The notes beneath the pieces were generated by a model that ran no database searches, had not been told where the DNA came from, and saw only the letters and a program-made list of their open reading frames with translations. A stretch of 22,055 nt of DNA from a virus, in the IMG/VR virus record IMGVR_UViG_3300017727_000186, positions 1 to 22,055 of that record; one strand, 5' to 3'. The position numbers were made by a program, and so were the translations under genes. Shown one piece after another: positions 14,373 to 21,992 of the stretch; the first letter of the stretch is position 1, and each line of letters opens with the position of its first letter.

Positions 14373-16241
14373 CTAATCCCCCAACCATAGCGGTAGCCTG
14401 GACTGGTCAAACGCTGGGTCAGCAAACAACGCATCTACATCGTCCAGTAATTTTTCGTAATACAGCAATCTTTCATCATCTCCAGCATCAGTAGCCATTT
14501 CTATAAAATCCAAAACTTGCGCCCTTGTAATTGCCATAGATTTAACTCTGGAAACCAAACTACTATTTTGTCCATCTTGCCCTGGTATTTGCTGTGTCAT
14601 AATTCTAGGCAAATTATCAGTTACCCATTGGTCAGCATCAAATGTACCAGTAGTATCATTACGTCTTGCATTATTCATAGCAGCTATAGCAGCTGACAAA
14701 ACATTAGCCTCTTGAGTTTTAAGCCAGGTTTTATCTAAATACATATCTGCTGGTACGCCTAATTCTTCTTTCATTCTTTTGATTGCATTCTTCATATTGT
14801 CATCGTAAAGACTGCTATATTTAGCAACGATTGTTTTGTAATAATCAAAAGTAATCTTTTTATCGTTTAAGGCTTTAGTAACATCAGACATATCATACTG
14901 TGGTGTTACCCTAACTAAATCCATTTCAAAATTAGCTTCAGTATTAACATCATTTCTTAATGCAAAAGAATAATCACCAGCACCTACTTTGGTATGAAGA
15001 TCATATGCTCTTTTCATTTCTTCGTATTTTTCAGGATCGCTTTTCTTTATAGCAGCAAGTGCATTTTCCATAGTAGTTAGAGCAGCAGATTTATCGTTTG
15101 CATTATTTGTATCGTTGTAAATAATCAAAGATTGATTAAAGTTTGTACTTTCTACTCTTACAGTTTCTTCTCTAACTGTATTATTAAATCCAATTTCTTT
15201 AGTAGTATCATCCATAATATTATTCCAACCTGTACGCAGATTATTAATAATATTATTTCTATCTTCAGCTTTAGTAGAAAACAAAGCAGCCCTTACACTA
15301 GGTGGTAACTCTTGTGCTATTTTACTTTGTGGTCCTTTTTCTACAGCCAGCTTAACTCTATTATAAAAAGTTCCCCTGGTAGCAGATCCTTGTTTATACA
15401 TTTCTTCTAGAACAACATTTGATTGTATCTGTAATACTCTTGCATCAAATGCATTAGCTAATTTGATAACCTGACTTTCACTCATACCAACACTAATAGC
15501 ACCAGTTAACATTTTCTTTTTTTCTGTTTGGATAATCTCTGCTAACACTGCACCACTAGCTTTTGTTTCTACTAACTCACCTTTTTCATTTTCTGTTTGT
15601 TGGCTTACTGAACCAAGAATAAGGCTACGCAATCCACCATTTGTATTATCAAGAAACAATTCTGCACCAGCTGCATATGTAGCTATACGCTCATCTTTCT
15701 CACGTTTAATATATGCACTAGCTTCTGTACTTACTTTTCCATAAGCATACAGGCCCATCTCTGCTCTAAACTTTTTAGCCAGGGCTGGTGATGTTTGGTC
15801 AAATGTTGCAGCATACCCATCTATTACAGTGTTAAATTTATCCTGTAACATTGCAGGGTCTAAGTTTTGTTTTTCGTAATCAGTTAAATCAGTAAGGATA
15901 ATTCTTTTAGCTGATAGAGTAACATCATCATATACAGCTGTAAGAGCAGCATTTTGTGCAGCCCTTCCATAAACACTATACTTATCTCCAGGTAACTCTA
16001 CTTCTTTACCAGTAGATCTTGCAGCTTCTAATTGTTCTGCTGTTGGTGCGTTTTCTGCTCCAAACTCTGCACCTTCTATTTTTGCCATTCCTTCAGCTTG
16101 ACGCATAAAGAAATTAGACATTTGATCTAGCTTGTTAGAGATAGCACCGTATCCCCTCGCTATTTCTTTTTCAGCAGCAAAGTCTACATTAGGTAAGTTT
16201 AACCTTTGTAGTTGCTGTTCATATCTAAGTTGCTCTGCCAT
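14373..16241 (-). CDS. Internal virion protein, gp15-like
   Basis: This 622-residue, almost wholly helical protein is in the position of T7 gp15 (747 residues), directly after the gp14-like gene. The N-terminus (LRYEQQLQRLNLPNVDFAAE) resembles the start of other podovirus core proteins. It contains repeated charged helices and no membrane segment, signal peptide or enzyme motif. In T7, gp14, gp15 and gp16 form the internal core and after ejection assemble a trans-envelope tunnel. The assignment rests on synteny, size and helical character rather than a diagnostic motif. It starts in a TAATG overlap with gp14-like and abuts the next gene. Confidence 0.7.
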   Translation of the reverse strand: MAEQLRYEQQLQRLNLPNVDFAAEKEIARGYGAISNKLDQMSNFFMRQAEGMAKIEGAEFGAENAPTAEQLEAARSTGKEVELPGDKYSVYGRAAQNAALTAVYDDVTLSAKRIILTDLTDYEKQNLDPAMLQDKFNTVIDGYAATFDQTSPALAKKFRAEMGLYAYGKVSTEASAYIKREKDERIATYAAGAELFLDNTNGGLRSLILGSVSQQTENEKGELVETKASGAVLAEIIQTEKKKMLTGAISVGMSESQVIKLANAFDARVLQIQSNVVLEEMYKQGSATRGTFYNRVKLAVEKGPQSKIAQELPPSVRAALFSTKAEDRNNIINNLRTGWNNIMDDTTKEIGFNNTVREETVRVESTNFNQSLIIYNDTNNANDKSAALTTMENALAAIKKSDPEKYEEMKRAYDLHTKVGAGDYSFALRNDVNTEANFEMDLVRVTPQYDMSDVTKALNDKKITFDYYKTIVAKYSSLYDDNMKNAIKRMKEELGVPADMYLDKTWLKTQEANVLSAAIAAMNNARRNDTTGTFDADQWVTDNLPRIMTQQIPGQDGQNSSLVSRVKSMAITRAQVLDFIEMATDAGDDERLLYYEKLLDDVDALFADPAFDQSRLPLWLGD

Positions 16242-16819
16242 TATACAATGGCCCTCATATACCCATCAGATAATGTTGCTTTTGCTGGTGCCATATATGA
16301 TCCAGCTGCTGTAGTTGTGGCAGCTGTATTAGATGCAAACATTCCTGTTAGTCCTGATGTTCCGTAAACCTGACCAGCTGTTACAAAAGACATACCAATG
16401 TTTACAGCAGCCATAGTCTTAGCATTAGATACTGCTACCTGGCCTGCATATCTATAATTATCAGCCTGGTATTTACCCATCTTCTTAGCAATGGTTGCAT
16501 TATCTCTAGCTATAGTAAAATCATTTACCCCTTGCCTTAGATTATATGTAGCAATTACATCTGCACTATCATAAGAAGCATAAGGATCTAGGTTACCAGC
16601 TGCTGCTCTTGCAGTATTAGCTGCTAAGACCCTGTTAAGTTTTTTAATAGAGTTAACACCTTGCTGTTTATATGCCAGGGCATCAAGACGTGACTGACGT
16701 TCTGTTATGTCAGCTTGTCTGTTGTACATTTTCTGTTGTGCTTTTGCTTGCTGTATAGATGCATAACTTCCAACAACAGCAGAAGCGATTGCAATTACGG
16801 CTAAAGTTGGTCCACTCAT
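16241..16819 (-). CDS. Internal virion protein, gp14-like
   Basis: This 192-residue protein is close in length to T7 gp14 (196). It begins with a hydrophobic helix (LAVIAIASAVVGSYASIQQAK, residues 6-26). A long helical region with QQKMYNRQADITERQSRLDA follows, then a Gly/Ala-rich hydrophobic C-terminal part. This is typical of the small podovirus core protein, which inserts in the outer membrane during ejection in T7. ATGA overlap with tail tubular protein B and TAATG overlap with the gp15-like gene show tight coupling. The family pattern is clear. Confidence 0.8.
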   Translation of the reverse strand: MSGPTLAVIAIASAVVGSYASIQQAKAQQKMYNRQADITERQSRLDALAYKQQGVNSIKKLNRVLAANTARAAAGNLDPYASYDSADVIATYNLRQGVNDFTIARDNATIAKKMGKYQADNYRYAGQVAVSNAKTMAAVNIGMSFVTAGQVYGTSGLTGMFASNTAATTTAAGSYMAPAKATLSDGYMRAIV

Positions 16820-18873
16820 TGTCCTACACTCACTTTATAATCTAAACTCAAAACCGTCAGGAATACTGGTTGAGTTTGGGTTATTGTTATTTGTGCATCC
16901 CTGGAATAACCAAGGAAGCCATGTTGTTTCTTTTTTCCTGTAAATGATGTAACGCCACCAGCACCACCAAGTGCAGCTGTAGTTTGCAAAGGAACAATCT
17001 TTCCATTAAGTGCTAGGTTTTGTGATAGATATACATTAGGTGTAACTTCTAATATTCTTTTTCTTTGTCCAGCAACAACGCCACTAGGCAATCTAAGTTC
17101 TATTGGATTAGTTTTTACTTCAACGCTGTAATCTAAACCAACCTCAAGATATGTAGATGGCTGACCACCAGCTGTTATGTTACCGCTAGAAACCACTTGA
17201 TCTGCATCTACAATATCATCTCGTATTACTTTTGTAGTCTTGCCATCTAAATGTGAATGACCTCCATAAGTAGTGCCTGAAAATCCTGTAGTCTTTTGTA
17301 CTGCACTATCTGTTGTAAAATCTTCATCAAATATTTCTAAATAGTATTTTGTTGCGCCACCTACAGTTCTTTTAACTATTGTGTAGATGTCATCAATATC
17401 TACAGCTACATCTTTAAAAGTTCCATCTGTTACCAGGTGTGATGGTGCTACAATGCTTTGTCCTTTGTTTAACATGAATGCAGCTATCTGACCTGAATGT
17501 TGTAGACTTGCTGCTCTGTATCCTGTTGTGTCCTCTCCATTAACAATAAGAAATAAATCACCTTCAGTAGTATCCGTTGCAGAACGCAACGCCATCTTCT
17601 GTGGATCTACAAGTAAATGAGATGCAAGCAATGATATGTTATTAGCAACGTATGAAAGTTCTACATCACTAAACAATAGTTCTCTTATAGCTTTACCAGA
17701 TCTTTGTATAAATAATGTGCCACCTTCGGCAGCTGCTGGTTTAATAAAAGGTTTTGCTCCACGTTTTGTACTAGACTTAGCAACAACATTAGAAGGTGTT
17801 ATTGGGTCTAGGTCACCTTGTGGAATGAAAAACTCAGCCCCTGTGGTAAAGACTTGTAAATCTCTACCAGAACGTAAACCAGTAATAGTATTAACGCTGT
17901 CAGTAGCTAACGTAATTTTAATAGCATCATCATCTAATCCTTCAGCTGCTTTAAAGTTAAAAAAGTTTCCAACCTTAGAACCACACAATGTTGATGGTAA
18001 TGATGCGCTGCCTCCAAAAAATAAACGTCCTTCATGGAACGTAGCGGTAAAAGGCCAGCCTCTAGTATTTGACCAGGCATCTTCATAACCACTTTCTTTT
18101 ATATAGTTTCCACTAGCTATAGCATCGGTACTAAAAAATGGTACCTCTACTACTGCTTCTACTTCTGTAGCAGAATTGAATTGTGTTATTCTTGCTCTAC
18201 CAAATCCATTATCAGCTTCTAGAAATTGATCTACATCACTTGAAGAAAATATACTAGATGACGCTGTGATTGTTACTGTGCCATCTACTTTATCTGATGT
18301 AATAGTCCCTGATGGACTTGTTGTGGTAAGAGTAAATGCGTGTTTAGGTACAGTAATTTCTGATACTAAACTGGTTGCTGTCCAGGTAGTATTGTTTGCT
18401 CCTCTTACTAATTTAAACGGTGCAAAGTTAGGATGAACAACAATCAACGTGTCAGCTGATTGTGTAAAACTTAATTGCTGTAAATCAAATGTAGATACGC
18501 TGTATAAACTTCCTACAGTGTAGTCTAAATAATTATTACCAGATCCATTTATATTAGTAAGCAAAGTGCCTGCTTGATAAAAATGCATACGAATTGTTGT
18601 TTGATTATTTATAGCAGTCATAACAATCATAAAAGATTGTGTAGATGAAAACTCAAATGGTACTAAGTGATGACTGTTAGCTGCGCCTTGTGCAGTTAAA
18701 TCTAAAAGAAACTTTAACCCAGGCCTTCTACTAAAACCTCCTTGAGGTTCAAAGATAACATTCTTTGCAGAAGAAACACTGGTGTAGTATTGCTGTAAGT
18801 CTAGTCGTCCATATAGTAATGGATCTATCTCACCAATACTAAACGATGCTTGATATTGCTGTACCCTACTCAT
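16816..18873 (-). CDS. Tail tubular protein B (nozzle)
   Basis: This 685-residue, beta-rich protein has the conserved nozzle start: FSIGEIDPLLYGRLDLQQYY (residues 11-30), then KNVIFEPQGGFSRRPGLKFL. Downstream are EGRLFFGGSASLPSTLCGSK and a central W/F-rich beta-propeller-like region. It corresponds to T7 gp12 (794 residues), which forms the tail tube end below the gp11 adaptor and carries the fibres. It overlaps tail tubular protein A by ATGA and the gp14-like gene by ATGA. The conserved N-terminus makes this one of the firmest calls in the window. Confidence 0.85.
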   Translation of the reverse strand: MSRVQQYQASFSIGEIDPLLYGRLDLQQYYTSVSSAKNVIFEPQGGFSRRPGLKFLLDLTAQGAANSHHLVPFEFSSTQSFMIVMTAINNQTTIRMHFYQAGTLLTNINGSGNNYLDYTVGSLYSVSTFDLQQLSFTQSADTLIVVHPNFAPFKLVRGANNTTWTATSLVSEITVPKHAFTLTTTSPSGTITSDKVDGTVTITASSSIFSSSDVDQFLEADNGFGRARITQFNSATEVEAVVEVPFFSTDAIASGNYIKESGYEDAWSNTRGWPFTATFHEGRLFFGGSASLPSTLCGSKVGNFFNFKAAEGLDDDAIKITLATDSVNTITGLRSGRDLQVFTTGAEFFIPQGDLDPITPSNVVAKSSTKRGAKPFIKPAAAEGGTLFIQRSGKAIRELLFSDVELSYVANNISLLASHLLVDPQKMALRSATDTTEGDLFLIVNGEDTTGYRAASLQHSGQIAAFMLNKGQSIVAPSHLVTDGTFKDVAVDIDDIYTIVKRTVGGATKYYLEIFDEDFTTDSAVQKTTGFSGTTYGGHSHLDGKTTKVIRDDIVDADQVVSSGNITAGGQPSTYLEVGLDYSVEVKTNPIELRLPSGVVAGQRKRILEVTPNVYLSQNLALNGKIVPLQTTAALGGAGGVTSFTGKKKQHGFLGYSRDAQITITQTQPVFLTVLSLDYKVSVGQ

Positions 18874-19499
18874 CTAATATCTGTAAGCAGATAGTCACCC
18901 ACTACAGATGGTGTCTGCCCTCCACTATCGATAGATGCAGCCTGTCTAAAAAAACCACCCCTCATGTTTTCAGCTACCGTTCCTAGTGCAATTTGTTTCC
19001 AATAATCTGATTTAGTTGTTTGGTCTGTAATTACTTCAGCTAAATGCCAAGCCATTTGATAGGCAAGTAATGTTACAAAATATGAAGGCATGGACCCTTC
19101 ACCTACTGCCTTCTGATAATCTATATGAATTTCTGTTGCGTCTGTTCTTAAAACAGCTACGCCACTAGCTGCTTGTCCTACTTCCCAATCTTTAAATAAT
19201 TGTGCGCCTGGTGTGCTGCTTGTTCTTACTGCTTCAGGTACACCTATAAGCATATCGTTAGGAAATAAATATTGATATGTCCATTCGTTTTGTGGTGTGT
19301 TGCTATCTCTTGAAAGCTGTGTCTTTGCAATAGTGAAAGACCACTTGTACATTCCTAATGTAGAAAACTTTACTTCTTTATAGATGGTGTTGCAGGCTTG
19401 TGCAGCTGGAGAACCATCAGAAAAACTTGTGATAGCTTCCGCTCCTAATAGTAACAACGATTTATTACAAATTGTTACATCTGTGTCACCTACTGCCAT
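18870..19499 (-). CDS. Tail tubular protein A (head-tail adaptor, gp11-like)
   Basis: This 209-residue protein (T7 gp11 has 196) shows the adaptor pattern: CNKSLLLLGAEAITSFSDGS (11-30), then QACNTIYKEVKFSTLGMYKW with the conserved W, and helical segments ending in a hydrophobic C-terminus. It forms the ring between portal and nozzle. TAAGGAGGCATAG precedes the ATG. It follows the strong G6/C6 hairpin, so it is likely the first gene after an attenuation point in the late transcript. Confidence 0.85.
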   Translation of the reverse strand: MAVGDTDVTICNKSLLLLGAEAITSFSDGSPAAQACNTIYKEVKFSTLGMYKWSFTIAKTQLSRDSNTPQNEWTYQYLFPNDMLIGVPEAVRTSSTPGAQLFKDWEVGQAASGVAVLRTDATEIHIDYQKAVGEGSMPSYFVTLLAYQMAWHLAEVITDQTTKSDYWKQIALGTVAENMRGGFFRQAASIDSGGQTPSVVGDYLLTDIR

Positions 19500-19516
19500 C
19501 TATGCCTCCTTATAAT

Positions 19517-19542
19517 AGGAAGGGGGGTTTCCCCCCCAACCT
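19517..19542 (-). terminator. Strong G/C hairpin after the capsid genes (T-phi-like position)
   Basis: In the coding sense GGGGGG pairs with CCCCCC around AAA (19522-19537), and an outer AGG/CCT helix extends the stem across a small internal loop. It is followed by TTCCTATTAT rather than a full U-tract. It sits between the capsid/decoration genes and tail tubular protein A. T7 has its T-phi terminator at this point, after gene 10, to lower expression of tail genes. It is likely a partial terminator or processing hairpin. Confidence 0.6.
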
Positions 19543-19550
19543 TGTTATTA

Positions 19551-19832
19551 TTAGTCGCCATCAGTGCTTGCTAGTGTAGTACCATCGTTCACATCAACAA
19601 CCGAACCAGTGTTCGATAAGACATAAACTAAAGTAGCAACCAACGTACCGCCTGTGCTTGAGTTGACAAAGATCATATCGCCAACGCTAACTTCTTGGGC
19701 TACTGAATTAAAGTAACCTTCAGTGTTAGCTGTAGCAATAGTATCTGCTGTCGTATAAGCGAACATCTGAGGGGCTGACCCTTTCTTAGACTGTCCACCG
19801 ATTGGGTTCCACCCATCTCTACTAAACGCCAT
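19551..19832 (-). CDS. Small head decoration-like protein
   Basis: This 93-residue protein lies 2 bp after the major capsid gene and is probably translated at a similarly high level. It has the pattern MAFSRDGWNPIGGQSKKGSA, then QMFAYTTAD and GYFNS, a small mainly beta protein with a DVNDGT tail. From memory, proteins with this opening sit directly after capsid genes in many podoviruses and siphoviruses. Position and size fit a decoration or head-stabilising protein, but that function is inferred. The strong hairpin follows its stop codon. Confidence 0.7.
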   Translation of the reverse strand: MAFSRDGWNPIGGQSKKGSAPQMFAYTTADTIATANTEGYFNSVAQEVSVGDMIFVNSSTGGTLVATLVYVLSNTGSVVDVNDGTTLASTDGD

Positions 19833-19834
19833 GA

Positions 19835-20695
19835 TTAAGCCTCCCTACAGACAACATCTACAATACCGTCAGTATCGATTGCGATACTTCCCATAGATAA
19901 CTTGGCTGTCACCAAGAAAGATGTTTTTTCTGCTATATAATTAATTTCAGTTGAAGCAGGCATCCCTACTGCAACCCCTAGTGCGGATTGATGAAACGCA
20001 AAACAAGTACGATCACTAGAACCATCAATAGATAATCCACCCTCATCCCTGTCACCAAGAATGTGGAATTGGAAACCCATCATGCTTCCGATCTGACCGC
20101 TTATCAAATTTTGTATATTCTGATAATCGGCACTAATTGCTCTTTCATCACCAAGTAGTCCAGCCAAGTTGTTCGCATGAATAATCATGTGACGATTTTG
20201 GGCTGGTACATTCTTAGCATCCATAGCTTTCTTCGCTGCAATGATCTTACCCATGTTAAGGTCAGATGCTGCTGCACTACCAGTTGTAACAATAGTGTTA
20301 GCCACTGTGCTACCAGCTGATGCAGCTGCCAACGCATCCAAGATGATTTGATCTTGTCTACGTCCGATAGCTGAACCAACAACCTGTGCAAGTTCTCTTC
20401 GCTCATCAAAGTTGATCTTGTTTTGAAGAAAGATATCGCTGTATTCTGATGCGGAAAAATCCGTAAGAGAACAAGCGACACTTGAAAAACTAGTGTTTAG
20501 AGGAACCACGTCAGTTCCTGGAGTTCGAACACTAGCTTGTCCTTTCCCTACCTTGGGAAAGTTAACCGTAGAACCGACAACGCCAGTTCTGGTTCGTGCT
20601 GCGCCAGTTAATACCGCTGATCCTTGGTACGCTTGATGTACCTCTGCTTCGAACAGCTGAGTAAACGCTGGCGACAAGTTTGCTCTTGTTGTCAT
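19835..20695 (-). CDS. Major capsid protein (HK97-fold type)
   Basis: This 286-residue protein is shorter than T7 gp10A (345). The N-terminal arm LSPAFTQLFEAEVHQAYQ (7-24) and RTRTGVVGSTVNFPKVG (34-50) lead to an E-loop-like region. A long spine-helix segment follows (FDERRELAQVVGSAIGRRQD, about 97-116), then P- and A-domain segments with HMIIHANNLAGLL and a FHILGDRD element. Synteny after a scaffold supports the call. AGGAGG with a 6-bp spacer precedes the ATG at 20695. The 177-bp leader is the longest non-coding stretch in the window and is highly structured. No slippery site for a T7-like 10B frameshift was found at the stop. Confidence 0.85.
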   Translation of the reverse strand: MTTRANLSPAFTQLFEAEVHQAYQGSAVLTGAARTRTGVVGSTVNFPKVGKGQASVRTPGTDVVPLNTSFSSVACSLTDFSASEYSDIFLQNKINFDERRELAQVVGSAIGRRQDQIILDALAAASAGSTVANTIVTTGSAAASDLNMGKIIAAKKAMDAKNVPAQNRHMIIHANNLAGLLGDERAISADYQNIQNLISGQIGSMMGFQFHILGDRDEGGLSIDGSSDRTCFAFHQSALGVAVGMPASTEINYIAEKTSFLVTAKLSMGSIAIDTDGIVDVVCREA

Positions 20696-20697
20696 AA

Positions 20698-20713
20698 TAT
20701 GCCTCCTAGCATA
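20698..20713 (-). promoter_or_regulatory. Hairpin presenting the capsid ribosome binding site
   Basis: In the mRNA sense TATGC and GCATA pair perfectly (5 bp) around a 6-nt loop TAGGAG, so the Shine-Dalgarno core is held in the loop immediately before the major capsid ATG. This could keep the site exposed or make it a target for a binding protein. The short AT-rich stem may be only marginally stable. Confidence 0.4.
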
Positions 20714-20759
20714 AAAGTTACGTTTACATTACTCGCAACAGTTATCCAGAAAGTCTGGG

Positions 20760-20826
20760 CTGTAACCTACGGCATACGCTGCCGCAACGACTGATTTCTC
20801 AGCTGCCAGAACGGCTGTGGTTACAG
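20760..20826 (-). ncRNA. Structured leader element upstream of the capsid gene
   Basis: CTGTAACC and GGTTACAG form a perfect 8-bp closing helix around 51 nt. Inside are CGGCA/TGCCG (5 bp, 5-nt loop, 20770-20784), CTGA/TCAG with a GAAA tetraloop in the minus RNA, and CAGC/GCTG, the last two being partly exclusive. The result is a multibranch fold in the 5' leader of the capsid mRNA. It is not a tRNA: there is no TTC T-loop, normal anticodon arm or CCA. A 9-bp direct repeat ACAGTTATC overlaps its right end and recurs just outside its left end (20738-20746 and 20823-20831). Function unknown. Confidence 0.4.
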
Positions 20827-20850
20827 TTATCGTTCACAATAAGTTATACC

Positions 20851-20870
20851 TTACAAGACCCATCTTGTAA
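20851..20870 (-). terminator. Inverted repeat just after the scaffold gene
   Basis: TTACAAGA and TCTTGTAA pair perfectly (8 bp) around a 4-nt loop, two bases past the scaffold stop. No U-tract follows, so it may be a processing or mRNA-stability hairpin rather than an intrinsic terminator. It separates scaffold from capsid, which need different amounts of product. Confidence 0.45.
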
Positions 20871-20872
20871 AG

Positions 20873-21703
20873 TTATTTGTATCGCTCCTCAAATTCCTTC
20901 TCTACTGACCTAGTGTAAGATGGGTCTGTTCCATATTTAGGATCTGCCATCTTAGAGTTAATCCTATTACGAAAATCATCTTCACTTTCTTTTCCAGCTT
21001 GATAAGCAGTAGTAGTTGGAATAGTGATATTCTCGCCTGTCATTGCTCTAACCTTTTGCAATAGACGTGCGCCTGTAGCTGTACCACCCCATATATCTAT
21101 TTCTGACAATTCATCTTCAGAGATAATTCCTTTACCTACTAAACCATTTGCCCAGGTAATATTAGATTTAATTATCTCATCTGCATTTTCACCTAACGCT
21201 TTTTTCTCCTGTGCGATAGATAGTGTTTCTGCTTCCGCATTGACCCCACCCATCTCCATAACTTTGCCTGCCAATCCTTCAAACGCTGCTTGTGAAATAC
21301 CATTGTCTTTTGCCCATCCAGAAAAAAAACCTAGAAGTTCATCACCTTCAGGAATGTTATCTCCTAAAAATTTTGTATCATACTTTCCATCTTCAGGGGC
21401 TTTGTGTTTTCCCTGAGAGAATTGTTTTTCTAGATTTGAATATGCATCCACAATCTTTTCTAGATTAGGACCATCATCATCCCAAAACTTTTCTGGATAC
21501 CATTCAGGTCTTTCATATGGACCATCATTAACATCTTCGTCTTGTGGCTCAAGATGTGGAATTTCTCCAGGCTCTTCAGTTTCAGTATTTGTTACTGGTT
21601 CACTTTTTCGTGCCTCATCCATTAAACCTTGAGGTTCAGGTTGTTGCTGCTCTTCTGTTTTTACAGTTTCATCAGCAGCCAGTGCCTCATTCGCTTGGCT
21701 CAT
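20873..21703 (-). CDS. Capsid assembly scaffolding protein (gp9-like)
   Basis: This 276-residue acidic protein has a disordered N-terminus rich in Glu, Gln and Pro (1-60), then ERPEWYPEKFWDDDGPN (64-80) and LEKIVDAYSNLEKQFSQGK (81-99), a pattern common in podovirus scaffolds. Helical segments follow, ending in a basic C-terminus (SVEKEFEERYK) that would contact the capsid protein. It resembles T7 gp9 (about 307 residues) in position and composition. It starts with AAGGAGAGCAA before the ATG and overlaps the previous gene by 17 bp. It would guide procapsid assembly and leave before packaging. Confidence 0.85.
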   Translation of the reverse strand: MSQANEALAADETVKTEEQQQPEPQGLMDEARKSEPVTNTETEEPGEIPHLEPQDEDVNDGPYERPEWYPEKFWDDDGPNLEKIVDAYSNLEKQFSQGKHKAPEDGKYDTKFLGDNIPEGDELLGFFSGWAKDNGISQAAFEGLAGKVMEMGGVNAEAETLSIAQEKKALGENADEIIKSNITWANGLVGKGIISEDELSEIDIWGGTATGARLLQKVRAMTGENITIPTTTAYQAGKESEDDFRNRINSKMADPKYGTDPSYTRSVEKEFEERYK

Positions 21704-21992
21704 TTGCTCTCCTTACACGTTGTTGTATCTCTCTCACAATAGAGTTCTGTCCTTCTCTAGCGTAGCCATAACTTGCGTCTGCGCCAGGAACCCAACAGGG
21801 TTGATCAAGAGTTATTTGTTTAAGATGTTCCAAAACTTCCCTGCCTTCTGCCGTTAAGAAACATTTCCTGTATGCGATATCTAGCTTTCGTTGTGCATCA
21901 ATATCGTTAATCCGTAGTTGGTGTACGTTAGCATCTATGCCATCCCATCCTACAGAATTAATATCTCTAATTTTATCTGCGTTGTTAGCCAT
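21687..21992 (-). CDS. Bbp19-like small structural-region protein
   Basis: This 101-residue protein lies between portal and scaffold. It has a central helix with YRKCFLTAEGREVLEHLKQI (42-61) and a C-terminal part with YAREGQNSIVREIQQRV (76-92). This combination, a cysteine-bearing F-T-x-x-G-x-x-V-L-x-x-L helix followed by a REGQ-S-helix, matches the Bbp19-like family of phage structural-region proteins. The molecular role of the family is not settled. The start overlaps the portal stop by 8 bp. Confidence 0.75.
   Translation of the reverse strand: MANNADKIRDINSVGWDGIDANVHQLRINDIDAQRKLDIAYRKCFLTAEGREVLEHLKQITLDQPCWVPGADASYGYAREGQNSIVREIQQRVRRANEPSE

Noticed and set aside
17636-18088. Plus-strand 150-codon frame
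   Set aside because: It lies wholly antisense to tail tubular protein B, which has a clear family match; no supporting start signal or neighbours on that strand.
19800-19840. T7 10B-like programmed frameshift at the end of the capsid gene
   Set aside because: There is no slippery run before the stop, and the next gene has its own ATG 2 bp after the capsid stop.
20760-20826. tRNA gene (cloverleaf-like pairing)
   Set aside because: The closing helix and inner hairpins suggest a cloverleaf, but neither strand has a GTTC/TTCGA T-loop, a 5+7+5 anticodon arm, or a CCA end.
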